Below are positions 14,006 through 23,376 of a stretch of 40,114 nt of DNA, piece after piece; position 1 is the stretch's first letter, and each line of letters begins with the position of its first letter. The notes under the pieces are model-generated. The model did not search any database, was not told the origin of the DNA, and saw only the letters and a program-made list of their open reading frames with translations. This stretch comes from Prevotella sp. GTDB lineage: Bacteria > Bacteroidota > Bacteroidia > Bacteroidales > Bacteroidaceae. The translations under genes and the position numbers were made by a program. The stretch spans positions 1-40,114 of the forward strand of contig JAFWSS010000152.1 of the NCBI GenBank assembly GCA_017524385.1. The letters run 5' to 3'.

Positions 14006-16198
14006 CTATTGTTCGAGCGTGAAATCGAGTTGACGCTTCTCGATGTTGGCCCTTGCCACCCTGATGGTGACAGGATCACCCAGTTGGTATTTGTTGTGAT
14101 GCCGTCTCCCCACGAGACAGTAGTTGCGCTCGTCGAAGTCGTAGTAGTCATCGTCGAGGTCGTGCATGGGCACCATGCCCTCGCAATGGTTCTCGTCGAT
14201 TTCGCAATAGATGCCATAGGACTGAATGCCACTGATGTGCGCCTCATAGACGTTGCCGATTTTGTCGGCCATGAACTCCACCATCTTGTACTTGATGGAG
14301 TCGCGCTCGGCATTGGCGGCCAACTGCTCCATGTCGCTGGAGTGCTCGCACATCTCCTCGTAATGCTCCTTGTTGGCGCTTCGCCCACCCTGCTGATATC
14401 GGGTGAGTAGGCGGTGAACCATGGTGTCGGGATATCGGCGTATGGGACTGGTGAAATGGGTGTAGTAGTCGAAAGCCAGTCCGTAGTGCCCGATGTTGTG
14501 CACACTGTATCTCGCCTTCATCATGGCCCTCAATGCCACCGTCTGTATGAGGTTCTGCTCCCGTTTTCCCTCACAGTCAGCCATCAGCGCGTTGAGGCTT
14601 CTTGATATGGCGCTCTTGGTTCCCGCGGTCTTGAGTTTATATCCGAACTTGGATATGACCTCGCGCAGGTTCTCCAGTTTTGCGGGGTCTGGTGAGTCGT
14701 GAATGCGGTAGGGCAGCGTTTTTGCCTTCACCCCTTTCTTCACACGGCCGATGCTTTCCGCCACAGAGCGGTTGGCCAGGAGCATGAACTCCTCAATGAG
14801 TTTGTTGGCATCCTTCGACACCTTGAAATAGCAACGCACGGGTTTGCCTTTCTCATCGACATCGAAGTGCAGTTCCTCACGTTCGAATTTCACCGCCCCG
14901 TTTTTGAAGCGTTCCTCGCGGAGGAGTTTTGCCAGTTTGTCGAGTGTGATGAGTTCGGTGGCCAGTTCTCCCTTGTATCCACCCTTCGGCGCCTTGGGAG
15001 CCGGCTGTCCCGTGCCGTCCACCACGCCGTTGTCCTCGAGGATTTGCTGCACCTCCTCGTATGCGAATCTCCTGTTGCTGCGTATGACGGTGTGCACGAG
15101 CCTCCATCGCTTCACCTCGGCGTTGTCGTCCATGTCGAAGACGGCGCTGAAGCACAGTTTGTCCTCGTCGGGACGCAGGGAGCAGACAAGGTTGCAAAGG
15201 TGTTCCGGGAGCATGGGTATGGTGCGGTCGACGAGATATACGCTGGTAGCCCGTCGCTGTGCCTCCTTGTCGATGACCGACCCCTCCTTGACATAGTGCG
15301 ACACGTCGGCGATGTGTACGCCGACCTCCCACAGTCCCTTTCCCAAAGAACGTATGGAGAGGGCGTCGTCGAAGTCCTTTGCATCCTTCGGGTCGATGGT
15401 GAAGGTGCAGACATCGCGGAAGTCCTCTCGCCCCTCCAGTTCCTCCTCTGAGATTTCAAGTGGAATTCTGGCAGCCGCATCCTCCACGTTTTTCGGGTAT
15501 TTGTAGGGCAGTCCATACTGTGCGAGGATGGCATGCATCTCCACGTTGTTCTCACCCTTCATTCCCAGGACGTCGACCACCTCGCCAACGATGTTTTTGG
15601 AGTCCTTCGAGGGCCAGTGAGTGATTTTCACCACAGCCTTGTCTCCCGTCTTGCCGCCCTTTAGTTTCTTTTTGGGCACCATGATGTCGAGCACGGAGTT
15701 GTTGTTGGGCACGAGGAAGGCGAAGTCGCGCTCCACCCTGAGTTCGCCCACAAAGGTGTCGCGTGCGCGTTGCAGGATTTCCGTCACCATCGCCTCCTTG
15801 ATATGGTTCTGCCTTCGTGCGTTGAACGTCACCTTCACGCGGTCGCCGTCGAGAGCGAACATGGAGTTGCGCTCGGCCACGAAGACCGGCTTGCCACCGT
15901 CGTCGGGGATGAAACTGTTCTTGCCATTTGCCTTTCTGCGGAAAATGCCTTCCTGCACTTGGCCCTTGAGGTTGAGTTTGTAAGAAGTGGCCGATGTCTT
16001 ACTGAGGAAATCGTCCCATGCCAGTTCCTCCATCACTTCGATGGCGAGCATCTTGAGCGGATGGGTGTCGAAATGGAGCGACCTGAATATGTTTTTGAAA
16101 GACAAGTCCACGTTGGGTTGTGACTGGAAGAAGTTCACAAGCATCTCTGTCACCTGTTTCTTGGTCATGCGTTTGCCGCCTTTTTTACCTTTTGCCAT
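14006..16198 (-). CDS. rnr: Ribonuclease R
   Basis: 730 residues. A 3'-5' exoribonuclease that degrades structured RNA. Domain order: a basic N-terminus (MAKGKKGGKR) with a winged-helix-like region (about 12-80), cold-shock RNA-binding domains (about 85-235), the RNB catalytic domain (about 245-580) and the C-terminal S1 domain (about 640-730, GNVYEAHISGIQSYGIYCEI). The catalytic aspartates occur in TIDPKDAKDFDDA (267-279): D269, D275, D277 and D278, with the RNase II spacing. The frame can open at a TTG at 16222, but the ATG at 16198 is preferred. It diverges from the SDR gene. Confidence 0.95.
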   Translation of the reverse strand: MAKGKKGGKRMTKKQVTEMLVNFFQSQPNVDLSFKNIFRSLHFDTHPLKMLAIEVMEELAWDDFLSKTSATSYKLNLKGQVQEGIFRRKANGKNSFIPDDGGKPVFVAERNSMFALDGDRVKVTFNARRQNHIKEAMVTEILQRARDTFVGELRVERDFAFLVPNNNSVLDIMVPKKKLKGGKTGDKAVVKITHWPSKDSKNIVGEVVDVLGMKGENNVEMHAILAQYGLPYKYPKNVEDAAARIPLEISEEELEGREDFRDVCTFTIDPKDAKDFDDALSIRSLGKGLWEVGVHIADVSHYVKEGSVIDKEAQRRATSVYLVDRTIPMLPEHLCNLVCSLRPDEDKLCFSAVFDMDDNAEVKRWRLVHTVIRSNRRFAYEEVQQILEDNGVVDGTGQPAPKAPKGGYKGELATELITLDKLAKLLREERFKNGAVKFEREELHFDVDEKGKPVRCYFKVSKDANKLIEEFMLLANRSVAESIGRVKKGVKAKTLPYRIHDSPDPAKLENLREVISKFGYKLKTAGTKSAISRSLNALMADCEGKREQNLIQTVALRAMMKARYSVHNIGHYGLAFDYYTHFTSPIRRYPDTMVHRLLTRYQQGGRSANKEHYEEMCEHSSDMEQLAANAERDSIKYKMVEFMADKIGNVYEAHISGIQSYGIYCEIDENHCEGMVPMHDLDDDYYDFDERNYCLVGRRHHNKYQLGDPVTIRVARANIEKRQLDFTLEQ

Positions 16199-16213
16199 AG
16201 TATTTGGGTTTTG

Positions 16214-16247
16214 TTTCTGCAAATTAACAAAATAATTGCTAACTTTG
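16214..16247 (+). promoter_or_regulatory. Promoter of the SDR-PAP2 genes
   Basis: TAACTTTG (16240-16247) fits TAnnTTTG. Upstream, TTTCTG at 16214-16219 is an imperfect -33 box. The leader to the ATG at 16295 would be about 40 nt. Confidence 0.6.
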
Positions 16248-16294
16248 CAAGCAATTCGCGTGAAAAGTTGTGTAAATCCATTTTAAAGTCATTT

Positions 16295-17302
16295 ATGGAG
16301 AGCATTTTGGTCACTGGCGCCAGTGGTTTCATTGGCAGTTTCATCATCGAGGAGGCACTTGCAAGGGGCTTGGAGGTGTGGGCCGCCGTGAGGAAGAGCA
16401 GTTCGCGCGCCTTTCTCACCGACAGCAGGATACATTTCATCGAACTCACCCTTTCCGACCCCGACGCGCTACTCAAGGAGTTGGATGGCAAGCGCTTCGA
16501 CTACGTTGTGCATGCCGCCGGCGTGACCAAATGCAAGGACAAGAAAGAATTCCATCGCACCAACACCCTCGGCACCATTCACCTGGTGGAAGCCCTTATG
16601 GCCACCTGCCCGGCACTCAAGCGTTTCGTCTATCTCAGTTCACTCAGCATCTTCGGCCCCATCAGGGAGCAACAACCCTACACCGACATCAAGGACAGCG
16701 ACACGCCACAGCCCAACACGCAATACGGGCTCAGCAAACTTGCCGCAGAGCAGTTTCTCGACGGCCTTTCCGACAAAGGCAAAGCCTTCCCTTATGTTGT
16801 GCTGCGACCCACAGGTGTCTACGGGCCAAGAGAACACGACTACTTCATGATGGCCAAGAGCATCAGCCAGCATGTCGACTTCGCAGCCGGATACCGCCAG
16901 CAGGACATCACCTTCGTCTATGTCACCGACGTGGTGCAGGCGGTCTTCCTGGCATTGGAGAAAGGGCGCATCGGCGGAAAGTATTTCCTCACCGACGGCG
17001 AGGTGTACCAATCGCGCACCTTCAGCGACCTGCTTCAAAAGGAATTGGGCAACCCATGGCTGCTGCGCGTGAAAGCCCCCATCTGGCTGCTTCGCATAGT
17101 GACCTTTTTCGGCGACCATTGGGGCAGGCTGACGGGCAAGGTGACAGCGCTGAACAACGACAAATACCACATCATGCGCCAGCGCAACTGGCGCTGCGAC
17201 ATACAGCCATCCCGCGACGAACTGGGTTATCAGCCCCAAGTGACCCTGGAAGAAGGCGTCCGCCGCTCCGTGGCTTGGTACAAGGAAAACAAATGGTTGT
17301 AA
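16295..17302 (+). CDS. Extended SDR, NAD-dependent epimerase/dehydratase family
   Basis: 335 residues from the ATG at 16295 (MESILVTGASGFIG); a TTG-initiated extension from 16211 has no family-like sequence and overlaps the promoter. The Rossmann GxxGxxG lies at 8-14, a serine pair at 115-116 and the catalytic YxxxK at Y144/K148 (YGLSK). The substrate-binding C-terminal part follows, with RPTGVYGPREHDY near 175-190. It is followed after one base by an Aur1-like PAP2 gene. NAD-epimerase-like proteins act as ceramide reductases in bacterial sphingolipid synthesis, so that role is possible, but a sugar or sterol-like substrate cannot be excluded. Confidence 0.85.
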   Translation: MESILVTGASGFIGSFIIEEALARGLEVWAAVRKSSSRAFLTDSRIHFIELTLSDPDALLKELDGKRFDYVVHAAGVTKCKDKKEFHRTNTLGTIHLVEALMATCPALKRFVYLSSLSIFGPIREQQPYTDIKDSDTPQPNTQYGLSKLAAEQFLDGLSDKGKAFPYVVLRPTGVYGPREHDYFMMAKSISQHVDFAAGYRQQDITFVYVTDVVQAVFLALEKGRIGGKYFLTDGEVYQSRTFSDLLQKELGNPWLLRVKAPIWLLRIVTFFGDHWGRLTGKVTALNNDKYHIMRQRNWRCDIQPSRDELGYQPQVTLEEGVRRSVAWYKENKWL

Positions 17303-17303
17303 G

Positions 17304-18329
17304 ATGAGACAGTTTCTCAAATATCTCTTCACCATCGAGAAGAGCCCACGCAAGGGTCTGATGCCCTACGAATGGGTGGTGCTGGCCTACCTTCTGGCCA
17401 CCACCGCCATGACGCTCTTATTCCAATCACGCCTTCCCAACGCACACGGCATGCTGGTGGGACGCGCCCATGTGGCCGCCGTCTCCATCGCGATGTGGGG
17501 CGTCTACAGGATGCTGCCCTGCGGACTGACCCGTGCCCTGCGCGCCACCGTGCAACTGGTGCTGCTCAGTTGGTGGTATCCCGACATCTACGAACTCAAC
17601 CGCATCTTCCCCAACCTCGACCACCTCTTCGCATCATGGGAGCAGTCGCTCTTCGGCTGCCAACCCGCCCTGCTCTTCTCACAAGTGATGAACAACTCAG
17701 TGACAAGCGAACTGATGTGCCTGGGCTACGCCTGCTACTACCCCATGCTGGCGGTGGTGGCAGTGGCCATCCTGTTGTGCCGCAACGAGGCGTTCGAGCG
17801 CGTGGTGTTCGTCATCTTGGCCACCTTTTTCATCCACTATGTCGTCTTCATCGCCCTTCCCGTCACCGGGCCGCAATACTACTACGAGGCTGTGGGCGTC
17901 GATGAGATTGCCAAGGGCGTGTTCCCCAACCTGCACGACTATTTCAGCCACCACCAGGAACGAATGGCTTGCCCGGGATATGCCGATGGCGTGTTCCATA
18001 ACATGGTGGACTCCGCCCACGAAGCCGGAGAGCGCCCCGTGGCAGCATTCCCAAGCAGCCATGTCGCCGTGTGCGTCATGCTCATGCTCATCACCTTGCA
18101 CTACCGACTGCGGCGACTCTTCTGGTGCCTGCTGCCCTTCGCCATCCTACTCTTCCTCTCCACCGTATACATCCGAGCCCATTACGCCATCGACGCACTC
18201 GCAGGCCTCGCCAGCGGCGCACTCTGCTTCGCGGCCTTCATGGCGATGTCCAAAGGCATGGAGGCGGGAGGCGACAACCGAGGCAAAGGAAAAAACAAAA
18301 AGGCCATGGCCAAGAAAAAACGCTCATGA
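17304..18329 (+). CDS. PAP2 superfamily membrane enzyme, Aur1/inositol phosphotransferase-like
   Basis: 341 residues with about six hydrophobic segments. The phosphatase/transferase motifs are PVTGPQYY (186-193), AFPSSHVAV with H253, and IRAHYAID with H293 and D297; the spacing of these resembles fungal Aur1 inositol-phosphoceramide synthase. The enzyme probably transfers or hydrolyses a phospho-headgroup at the membrane. The last 30 residues are a lysine- and glycine-rich tail (GKGKNKKAMAKKKR), likely cytoplasmic. The gene starts one base after the SDR stop, so the two are cotranscribed. In a Bacteroidales genome the attractive reading is headgroup attachment to ceramide or another lipid; this is inference. 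Confidence 0.82.
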   Translation: MRQFLKYLFTIEKSPRKGLMPYEWVVLAYLLATTAMTLLFQSRLPNAHGMLVGRAHVAAVSIAMWGVYRMLPCGLTRALRATVQLVLLSWWYPDIYELNRIFPNLDHLFASWEQSLFGCQPALLFSQVMNNSVTSELMCLGYACYYPMLAVVAVAILLCRNEAFERVVFVILATFFIHYVVFIALPVTGPQYYYEAVGVDEIAKGVFPNLHDYFSHHQERMACPGYADGVFHNMVDSAHEAGERPVAAFPSSHVAVCVMLMLITLHYRLRRLFWCLLPFAILLFLSTVYIRAHYAIDALAGLASGALCFAAFMAMSKGMEAGGDNRGKGKNKKAMAKKKRS

Positions 18330-18399
18330 AAGAAAGCGAACCCCCTGCAAAAAATCCATCATATCATCACCCCCGAAGGAGTGACAGATTCTAACAGAT

Positions 18400-19734
18400 A
18401 TGAAAAAGTTATACATAGAAACCTACGGATGCCAGATGAACGTCGCCGACAGCGAGGTGGTGGCCTCCGTGATGCAGATGGCCGGTTACGAGACCACCGA
18501 CAATGCCGATGATGCCGACGCCATCTTCCTCAACACCTGTTCGGTGCGTGAGAACGCCGAGAACAAAATCTTCCGCCGCCTCGAGGTGCTCCATGGCGAG
18601 AACAAGCGCGGGAAAAAGCGCATCCTCGGCGTGCTGGGCTGCATGGCCGAACGTGTGCGCGAAGAGCTCCTCGAGCACCACCACGCCGACCTCGTGGCAG
18701 GCCCCGACGCCTACCTCAACCTCCCCGACCTCACGGCACAAGCCGAAATGGGCCTGAAAGCCATCAACATCGAACTCTCCACCACGGAGACCTACCGCAA
18801 CGTGGTGCCGCAACGCATCGCCGGCAACCGCGTCAGCGGCTTCGTCAGCATCATGCGCGGCTGCAACAATTTCTGTCACTACTGCATCGTGCCATACACC
18901 AGGGGTCGCGAGCGCTCACGCGACGTGGAGAGCATACTCCGCGAGGTTGGCGACCTTCAGCAGCGCGGCTTCCACGAGGTGACCCTCCTGGGACAGAACG
19001 TCAACTCCTACCACTTCGCCAGCGAGGGTAGCGACATCGACTTCCCCACCCTGCTGCGCCTGGTGGCTGAAGCAGCCCCCTCCATGCGTGTGCGATTCAC
19101 CACCTCCCACCCCAAGGACATGAGCGACGAGACGCTCCGCGTCATCGCCGACACGCCCAACGTGTGCCGGCACATCCACCTCCCCGTGCAGAGCGGCAGC
19201 GACAGGATCCTGAAACTGATGAACCGCAAGTACACCCGCGAGTGGTATCTCGGACGCGTGGAAGCCATACGACGCATCATCCCCGACTGCGGGCTCTCCA
19301 CCGACATCTTCGTAGGTTATCACAGCGAGACGGAGGAAGACCACCAACTCTCCCTCTCCCTCATGCGCGAGGTGGGATACGACTCAGCCTTCATGTTCAA
19401 GTACAGCGAGCGCCCCGGCACCTACGCCTCGAAACACCTGCCCGACAACGTGCCCGAAGAGGAGAAGATACGACGGCTCAACGAACTCATCCAACTGCAG
19501 ACGGAACTCTCCGCCGAAGCCAACCGCCGCGACGTAGGCAAGACCTTCGAGGTGCTTGTGGAAGGCTACAGCAAACGTTCCCGCGAGCAACTCATGGGGC
19601 GCAACGAGCAAAACAAGGCCGTGGTGTTCGACAAGCAAGGCCACCACATCGGCGACACCGTGAAGGTGCGCATCACCAGTTCCTCCAGCGCCACCCTCCT
19701 GGGGACTCCCGTCGACGAAGACCATCAACCATAG
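18400..19734 (+). CDS. miaB: tRNA-2-methylthio-N6-dimethylallyladenosine synthase
   Basis: 444 residues. A radical-SAM methylthiotransferase acting on i6A37 of tRNAs that read UNN codons. The N-terminal UPF0004 domain supplies C11 (ETYGCQMN), C47 (NTCSVRENAE) and C81 (LGCMAER) for the auxiliary cluster. The radical-SAM domain has C155, C159 and C162 in GCNNFCHYCIVPYTRGRERSR-like order, the hallmark of MiaB as opposed to RimO or MtaB. A C-terminal TRAM domain occupies about 378-440. It precedes the MsbA-like transporter by 43 nt and is likely in the same transcript. Confidence 0.96.
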   Translation: MKKLYIETYGCQMNVADSEVVASVMQMAGYETTDNADDADAIFLNTCSVRENAENKIFRRLEVLHGENKRGKKRILGVLGCMAERVREELLEHHHADLVAGPDAYLNLPDLTAQAEMGLKAINIELSTTETYRNVVPQRIAGNRVSGFVSIMRGCNNFCHYCIVPYTRGRERSRDVESILREVGDLQQRGFHEVTLLGQNVNSYHFASEGSDIDFPTLLRLVAEAAPSMRVRFTTSHPKDMSDETLRVIADTPNVCRHIHLPVQSGSDRILKLMNRKYTREWYLGRVEAIRRIIPDCGLSTDIFVGYHSETEEDHQLSLSLMREVGYDSAFMFKYSERPGTYASKHLPDNVPEEEKIRRLNELIQLQTELSAEANRRDVGKTFEVLVEGYSKRSREQLMGRNEQNKAVVFDKQGHHIGDTVKVRITSSSSATLLGTPVDEDHQP

Positions 19735-19777
19735 ATGCTATGGAAGCCATAGAGACCACAGAAAAAAGCCACTGCCC

Positions 19778-21607
19778 ATGAAAGAATTCCTGCAAGTGCT
19801 CAAGCGGTTCATACCGCCCTACAAGAAATACCTCGCCCTCTCGGTGCTGTTCAACATCCTCTCGGTGGTGCTCAACATCTTCTCCTTCGCCGCCCTCGTG
19901 CCCATCCTCCAAATCATCTTCAAGACGGGGGACACCGAGACGGCCACCGCCCTTATGGCATGGGACTGGGAGAACGCCAAGGAGGTGCTCACCAACAACA
20001 TGAACTACTATGTCAACCAGATGATTGGCGAGATGGGTGCAAGCACCACGCTGCTCCTCATCGGACTATTCCTCGCTTTCACCACCATGCTGAAGACCGG
20101 GGCCTACTTCCTCTCCTCGGCCACCATCATCCCCATACGCACAGGCGTGGTGCGCGACATCCGCAACCAGCTCTATCAGAAAATCACGTCGCAATCGCTA
20201 GGATTCTTCACCGAGGAGCGCAAGGGAGACATCATCGCCCGCATGAGCGGCGACGTGCAGGAGGTGGAGAACTCCATCATGTCGTCATTGGAGATGATTT
20301 TCAAGAACCCCATCCTCATCATCGGCTACTTCATCGTGCTCCTCCTCATCTCCTGGCAACTCACCCTCTTCACTCTCCTCATCGTACCCATCATGGGTTG
20401 GTTCATGGGTTTCGTTGGAAGGAAACTCAAGCGGAAGTCCATCAAGGCGCAAGCCCTCTGGAGCGACACGATGAGCCAGGTGGAGGAAACCCTCGGCGGT
20501 CTGCGCATCATCAAGGCCTTCTGCGCAGAAGAGAAGATGAACGTCCGCTTCGACCGCATCAACAGCGCCTACCGCAACGACATCATGAAGGTGAACATCC
20601 GACAGTCGATGGCACACCCCATGAGCGAGTTTCTCGGCACAGTGATGATTGTCATCGTACTTTGGTTCGGAGGCGTACTCGTACTCAACAACCAAACCCT
20701 CTCGGGCCCGCTATTCATCTACTACATGGTGATGCTCTACAGCATCATCAACCCCCTCAAAGACTTCTCCAAAGCCGGCTACAACATCCCGAAGGGACTC
20801 GCCTCCATGGAACGCGTGGACAAGATACTCATGTCGGAAATCGCCATACAGGAGAAGGAAAACCCCACCCCCATCGACGGCTTCAATCACGAGATAGAGT
20901 TCCGGCACGTCTCCTTCAAATACGGACAGCAATGGGTGCTTCAAGACATCTGCCTCACCATCCCAAAAGGTAAGACCGTGGCCTTCGTGGGACAGAGCGG
21001 AAGCGGAAAGTCGACACTCGTGGACCTCATCCCTCGCTACTATGACGCGCAGGAAGGACAAGTGCTCATCGACGGCATCGACGTGCGCGACTTAGGCCTG
21101 AAAGACCTGCGTCAACTCATCGGCAACGTCAACCAAGAGTCCATCCTCTTCAACGACACCTTCTTCAACAACATCGCCTTCGGAGTGGCCAACGCCACCC
21201 GGGAGCAAGTGGAGGAGGCGGCACGCATCGCCAACGCACACGAGTTCATCATCGCCACCGAACAAGGTTACGACACCTCCGTGGGCGACCGCGGCGGACG
21301 CCTCTCCGGCGGGCAGCGGCAACGTGTGAGCATCGCCCGCGCCATCCTGAAGAACCCGCCCATCCTCATCCTCGACGAAGCCACCTCAGCCCTCGACACC
21401 GAAAGCGAGCGGTTGGTGCAGGACGCCCTCGAACGACTGATGAAGACCCGCACCACCGTGGCCATCGCACACCGGCTCTCCACCATCCGCAACGCCGACG
21501 AAATATGCGTGTTGCACGAAGGACGCATCGTAGAGAGAGGCACCCACGACCAGCTGCTCGCCGCCGACGGATATTACAAGAAACTTCACGACATGCAAGC
21601 CACATGA
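19778..21607 (+). CDS. MsbA-like ABC transporter (permease-ATPase half transporter)
   Basis: 609 residues. Six transmembrane helices lie in about 1-340, followed by the ATPase domain: Walker A GQSGSGKS (405-412), signature LSGGQ (509-513), Walker B ILILDE (529-534) and the switch histidine in IAHRLS. This is the layout of homodimeric type IV exporters such as MsbA, which flips lipid A-core across the inner membrane. The overlap (ATGA) with an LpxL-like acyltransferase gene makes a lipid A role likely; a different lipid or drug substrate is possible from sequence alone. Confidence 0.9.
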   Translation: MKEFLQVLKRFIPPYKKYLALSVLFNILSVVLNIFSFAALVPILQIIFKTGDTETATALMAWDWENAKEVLTNNMNYYVNQMIGEMGASTTLLLIGLFLAFTTMLKTGAYFLSSATIIPIRTGVVRDIRNQLYQKITSQSLGFFTEERKGDIIARMSGDVQEVENSIMSSLEMIFKNPILIIGYFIVLLLISWQLTLFTLLIVPIMGWFMGFVGRKLKRKSIKAQALWSDTMSQVEETLGGLRIIKAFCAEEKMNVRFDRINSAYRNDIMKVNIRQSMAHPMSEFLGTVMIVIVLWFGGVLVLNNQTLSGPLFIYYMVMLYSIINPLKDFSKAGYNIPKGLASMERVDKILMSEIAIQEKENPTPIDGFNHEIEFRHVSFKYGQQWVLQDICLTIPKGKTVAFVGQSGSGKSTLVDLIPRYYDAQEGQVLIDGIDVRDLGLKDLRQLIGNVNQESILFNDTFFNNIAFGVANATREQVEEAARIANAHEFIIATEQGYDTSVGDRGGRLSGGQRQRVSIARAILKNPPILILDEATSALDTESERLVQDALERLMKTRTTVAIAHRLSTIRNADEICVLHEGRIVERGTHDQLLAADGYYKKLHDMQAT

Positions 21608-22542
21608 AAATCGCCTACAGAATCACACGCGCACTGCTGTACCCCATTTCACTGCTGCCTTTCCGAGTGCTCTACGTCATCTCCGACTGCCTCTACTTCC
21701 TGATCTACCACGTGGCAGGCTACCGCAAGCGGCTGGTGAGGCATCATCTCGAAACCTGCTTCCCTGAAAAGGACAAGAAGGAGTTGAAAAGCATCGAAAG
21801 AGGGTTCTACCACTTTCTATGCGACTATTTCCTGGAAGCCCTCAAACTCCTCTCCATCTCCAAGGAGGAGATGCTGAAACATGTCGAACTTCGGGGAATG
21901 GAAGACATACAACGGTGCTTCGACGAAGGACAGACCTGTGCTGCCATGATGGGACACTACGGCAATTGGGAATACCTCACCACCCTCAGATTAGGGTGGC
22001 CAAGGCATCCCGATGCCATAGAAGCCTTCATCTACCACCCCCTGTCCAGCGATGTCTTCGACCAACTCTTCATCGACCTGCGCCAACACTTCGGAGGCGT
22101 TTGCGTACCCAAGAAAGACATCCTAAGATATCTTCTCAACTGTCGTCGCGAAGGGACGAAATTGCTCACCGGCTACCTCTCCGACCAAACGCCCAAATGG
22201 ACCAACATCCACCTCTGGCTCGACTTCCTCGGACACGACACGCCAGTGTTCACCAATGGCGAGAAACTCATGCGGAAGATGAACAACGCCATCTTCTATG
22301 TGGACATGTCACGGCCGAAAAGAGGATACTACATCGCCGACTTCAAACTCATCACCCGTACTCCCAACGAAATGGAAGAAAATGCCATCACCCGGCGCTT
22401 CTTCGAACTGCTGGAGGAGAACATCCGCCGCGACCCACGCTTCTATCTCTGGACCCACAACCGCTGGAAGCGCACCCGCGAGGAGTTCGATCGCCGCTTC
22501 AAAGTGGTCAACGGAAAAGTGATACCCAAAGGAGATGAATAA
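21604..22542 (+). CDS. LpxL/HtrB-like lipid A acyltransferase
   Basis: 312 residues. The ATG at 21604 overlaps the transporter stop by 4 nt (ATGA), and the frame upstream of it is only a shadow of the transporter. An N-terminal hydrophobic anchor (about 8-38) precedes a cytoplasmic acyltransferase domain with the HxxxxE motif H118-E123 (GHYGNWEY), typical of late acyltransferases that add secondary acyl chains to lipid A. The basic C-terminal block WTHNRWKRTREEF is also family-like. Together with the transporter it forms an acylate-then-flip pair. Confidence 0.9.
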   Translation: MKIAYRITRALLYPISLLPFRVLYVISDCLYFLIYHVAGYRKRLVRHHLETCFPEKDKKELKSIERGFYHFLCDYFLEALKLLSISKEEMLKHVELRGMEDIQRCFDEGQTCAAMMGHYGNWEYLTTLRLGWPRHPDAIEAFIYHPLSSDVFDQLFIDLRQHFGGVCVPKKDILRYLLNCRREGTKLLTGYLSDQTPKWTNIHLWLDFLGHDTPVFTNGEKLMRKMNNAIFYVDMSRPKRGYYIADFKLITRTPNEMEENAITRRFFELLEENIRRDPRFYLWTHNRWKRTREEFDRRFKVVNGKVIPKGDE

Positions 22543-22552
22543 CAAGCCCTGT

Positions 22553-22585
22553 TATCTCCTATAATTTCCTATTACCTACTACAAA
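22553..22585. repeat. Inverted TAGGA-word repeat upstream of upp
   Basis: On the minus strand the gap reads GTAGGTAATAGGAAATTA then TAGGAGATAA, the same words as at 5210-5262 but in opposite orientation relative to plus. Confidence 0.5.
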
Positions 22586-22615
22586 AAAGCCACCACATAT
22601 AAAAACCAAAATCAT

Positions 22616-23275
22616 ATGGAAATCATCAACCTAAGCGACAACAACAGCATCATCAACCAATACATGGCTGAGATTCGCGACAAAGACTATCAGAAGAGCC
22701 GACTGCTCTTCCGTAACAACATCATGCGCATCGGCGAGATGATGGCTTACGAAATCTCGAAAACCCTGAATTACGAGGCTCGTGACATCGCCACGCCACT
22801 CGGCATCGCCAAGGTGAACGTCCCCACCGATAAAATCGTGCTCGCCACCATCTTCCGTGCAGGGCTGCCCTTCCACACCGGTTTCCTCAACATCTTCGAC
22901 CATGCCGGTAACGCATTCGTCAGCGCATACCGTGAATATGTGGATGAAGAACACCACAAGGTGGGCATACACGTGGAGTATCTCGCCACACCGAGCATCG
23001 ATGAGAAGAACCTCATCATCGCCGACCCCATGCTCGCCACAGGAGGGAGCATGGAACTGGGTTACCAAGCCTTCCTCTCCAAAGGCACACCGAAACGCAT
23101 CCACGTGTGCTGCGTCATCGCCACGCCGGAAGGCATCGACCACATCCGACGCACCATGCCCGATGAGAAAACCACCGTCTGGTGCGCCGCCATCGACCCC
23201 GGTATGAACGAGCACAAATACATCGTGCCTGGCTTTGGCGACGCCGGAGACCTATGCTTCGGGGATAAGGTATAG
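22616..23275 (+). CDS. upp: Uracil phosphoribosyltransferase
   Basis: 219 residues. Converts uracil and PRPP to UMP in pyrimidine salvage. The PRPP-binding loop is DPMLATGGS (137-145), preceded by hydrophobic LIIA as in type I phosphoribosyltransferases. The conserved TIFRAGLPFHTGF (78-90) and the C-terminal uracil-binding YIVPGFGDAGD are present. Length and motifs fit Upp and not the PyrR regulator. It lies 73 nt after the acyltransferase gene on the same strand. Confidence 0.95.
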   Translation: MEIINLSDNNSIINQYMAEIRDKDYQKSRLLFRNNIMRIGEMMAYEISKTLNYEARDIATPLGIAKVNVPTDKIVLATIFRAGLPFHTGFLNIFDHAGNAFVSAYREYVDEEHHKVGIHVEYLATPSIDEKNLIIADPMLATGGSMELGYQAFLSKGTPKRIHVCCVIATPEGIDHIRRTMPDEKTTVWCAAIDPGMNEHKYIVPGFGDAGDLCFGDKV

Positions 23276-23345
23276 GAGAAATAGGAGGTTTTAGGAGAAT
23301 CTAGGAAGTTCAGGGAATACTAGGGTTCCTAGGAATACTAGAAAC
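23276..23345. repeat. TAGGA-word repeat between convergent upp and AlkZ-related genes
   Basis: Contains TAGGAGAAA, TAGGAGGTTT, TAGGAGAATC, TAGGAAGTTC and a palindromic tail around CTAGGGTT...AACCCTAG (to about 23350). The tail could form an 8-bp hairpin and act as a weak convergent terminator. Confidence 0.55.
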
Positions 23346-23376
23346 CCTAGCCCCTGGAAAGAACCAGCCATACCCG

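Noticed and set aside
14002-14505. 168-residue N-terminal extension of the hemolysin III-like frame
   Set aside because: It overlaps RNase R in another frame, is Ser/Thr/Pro-rich without family similarity, and the ATG at 14001 gives the standard N-terminus.
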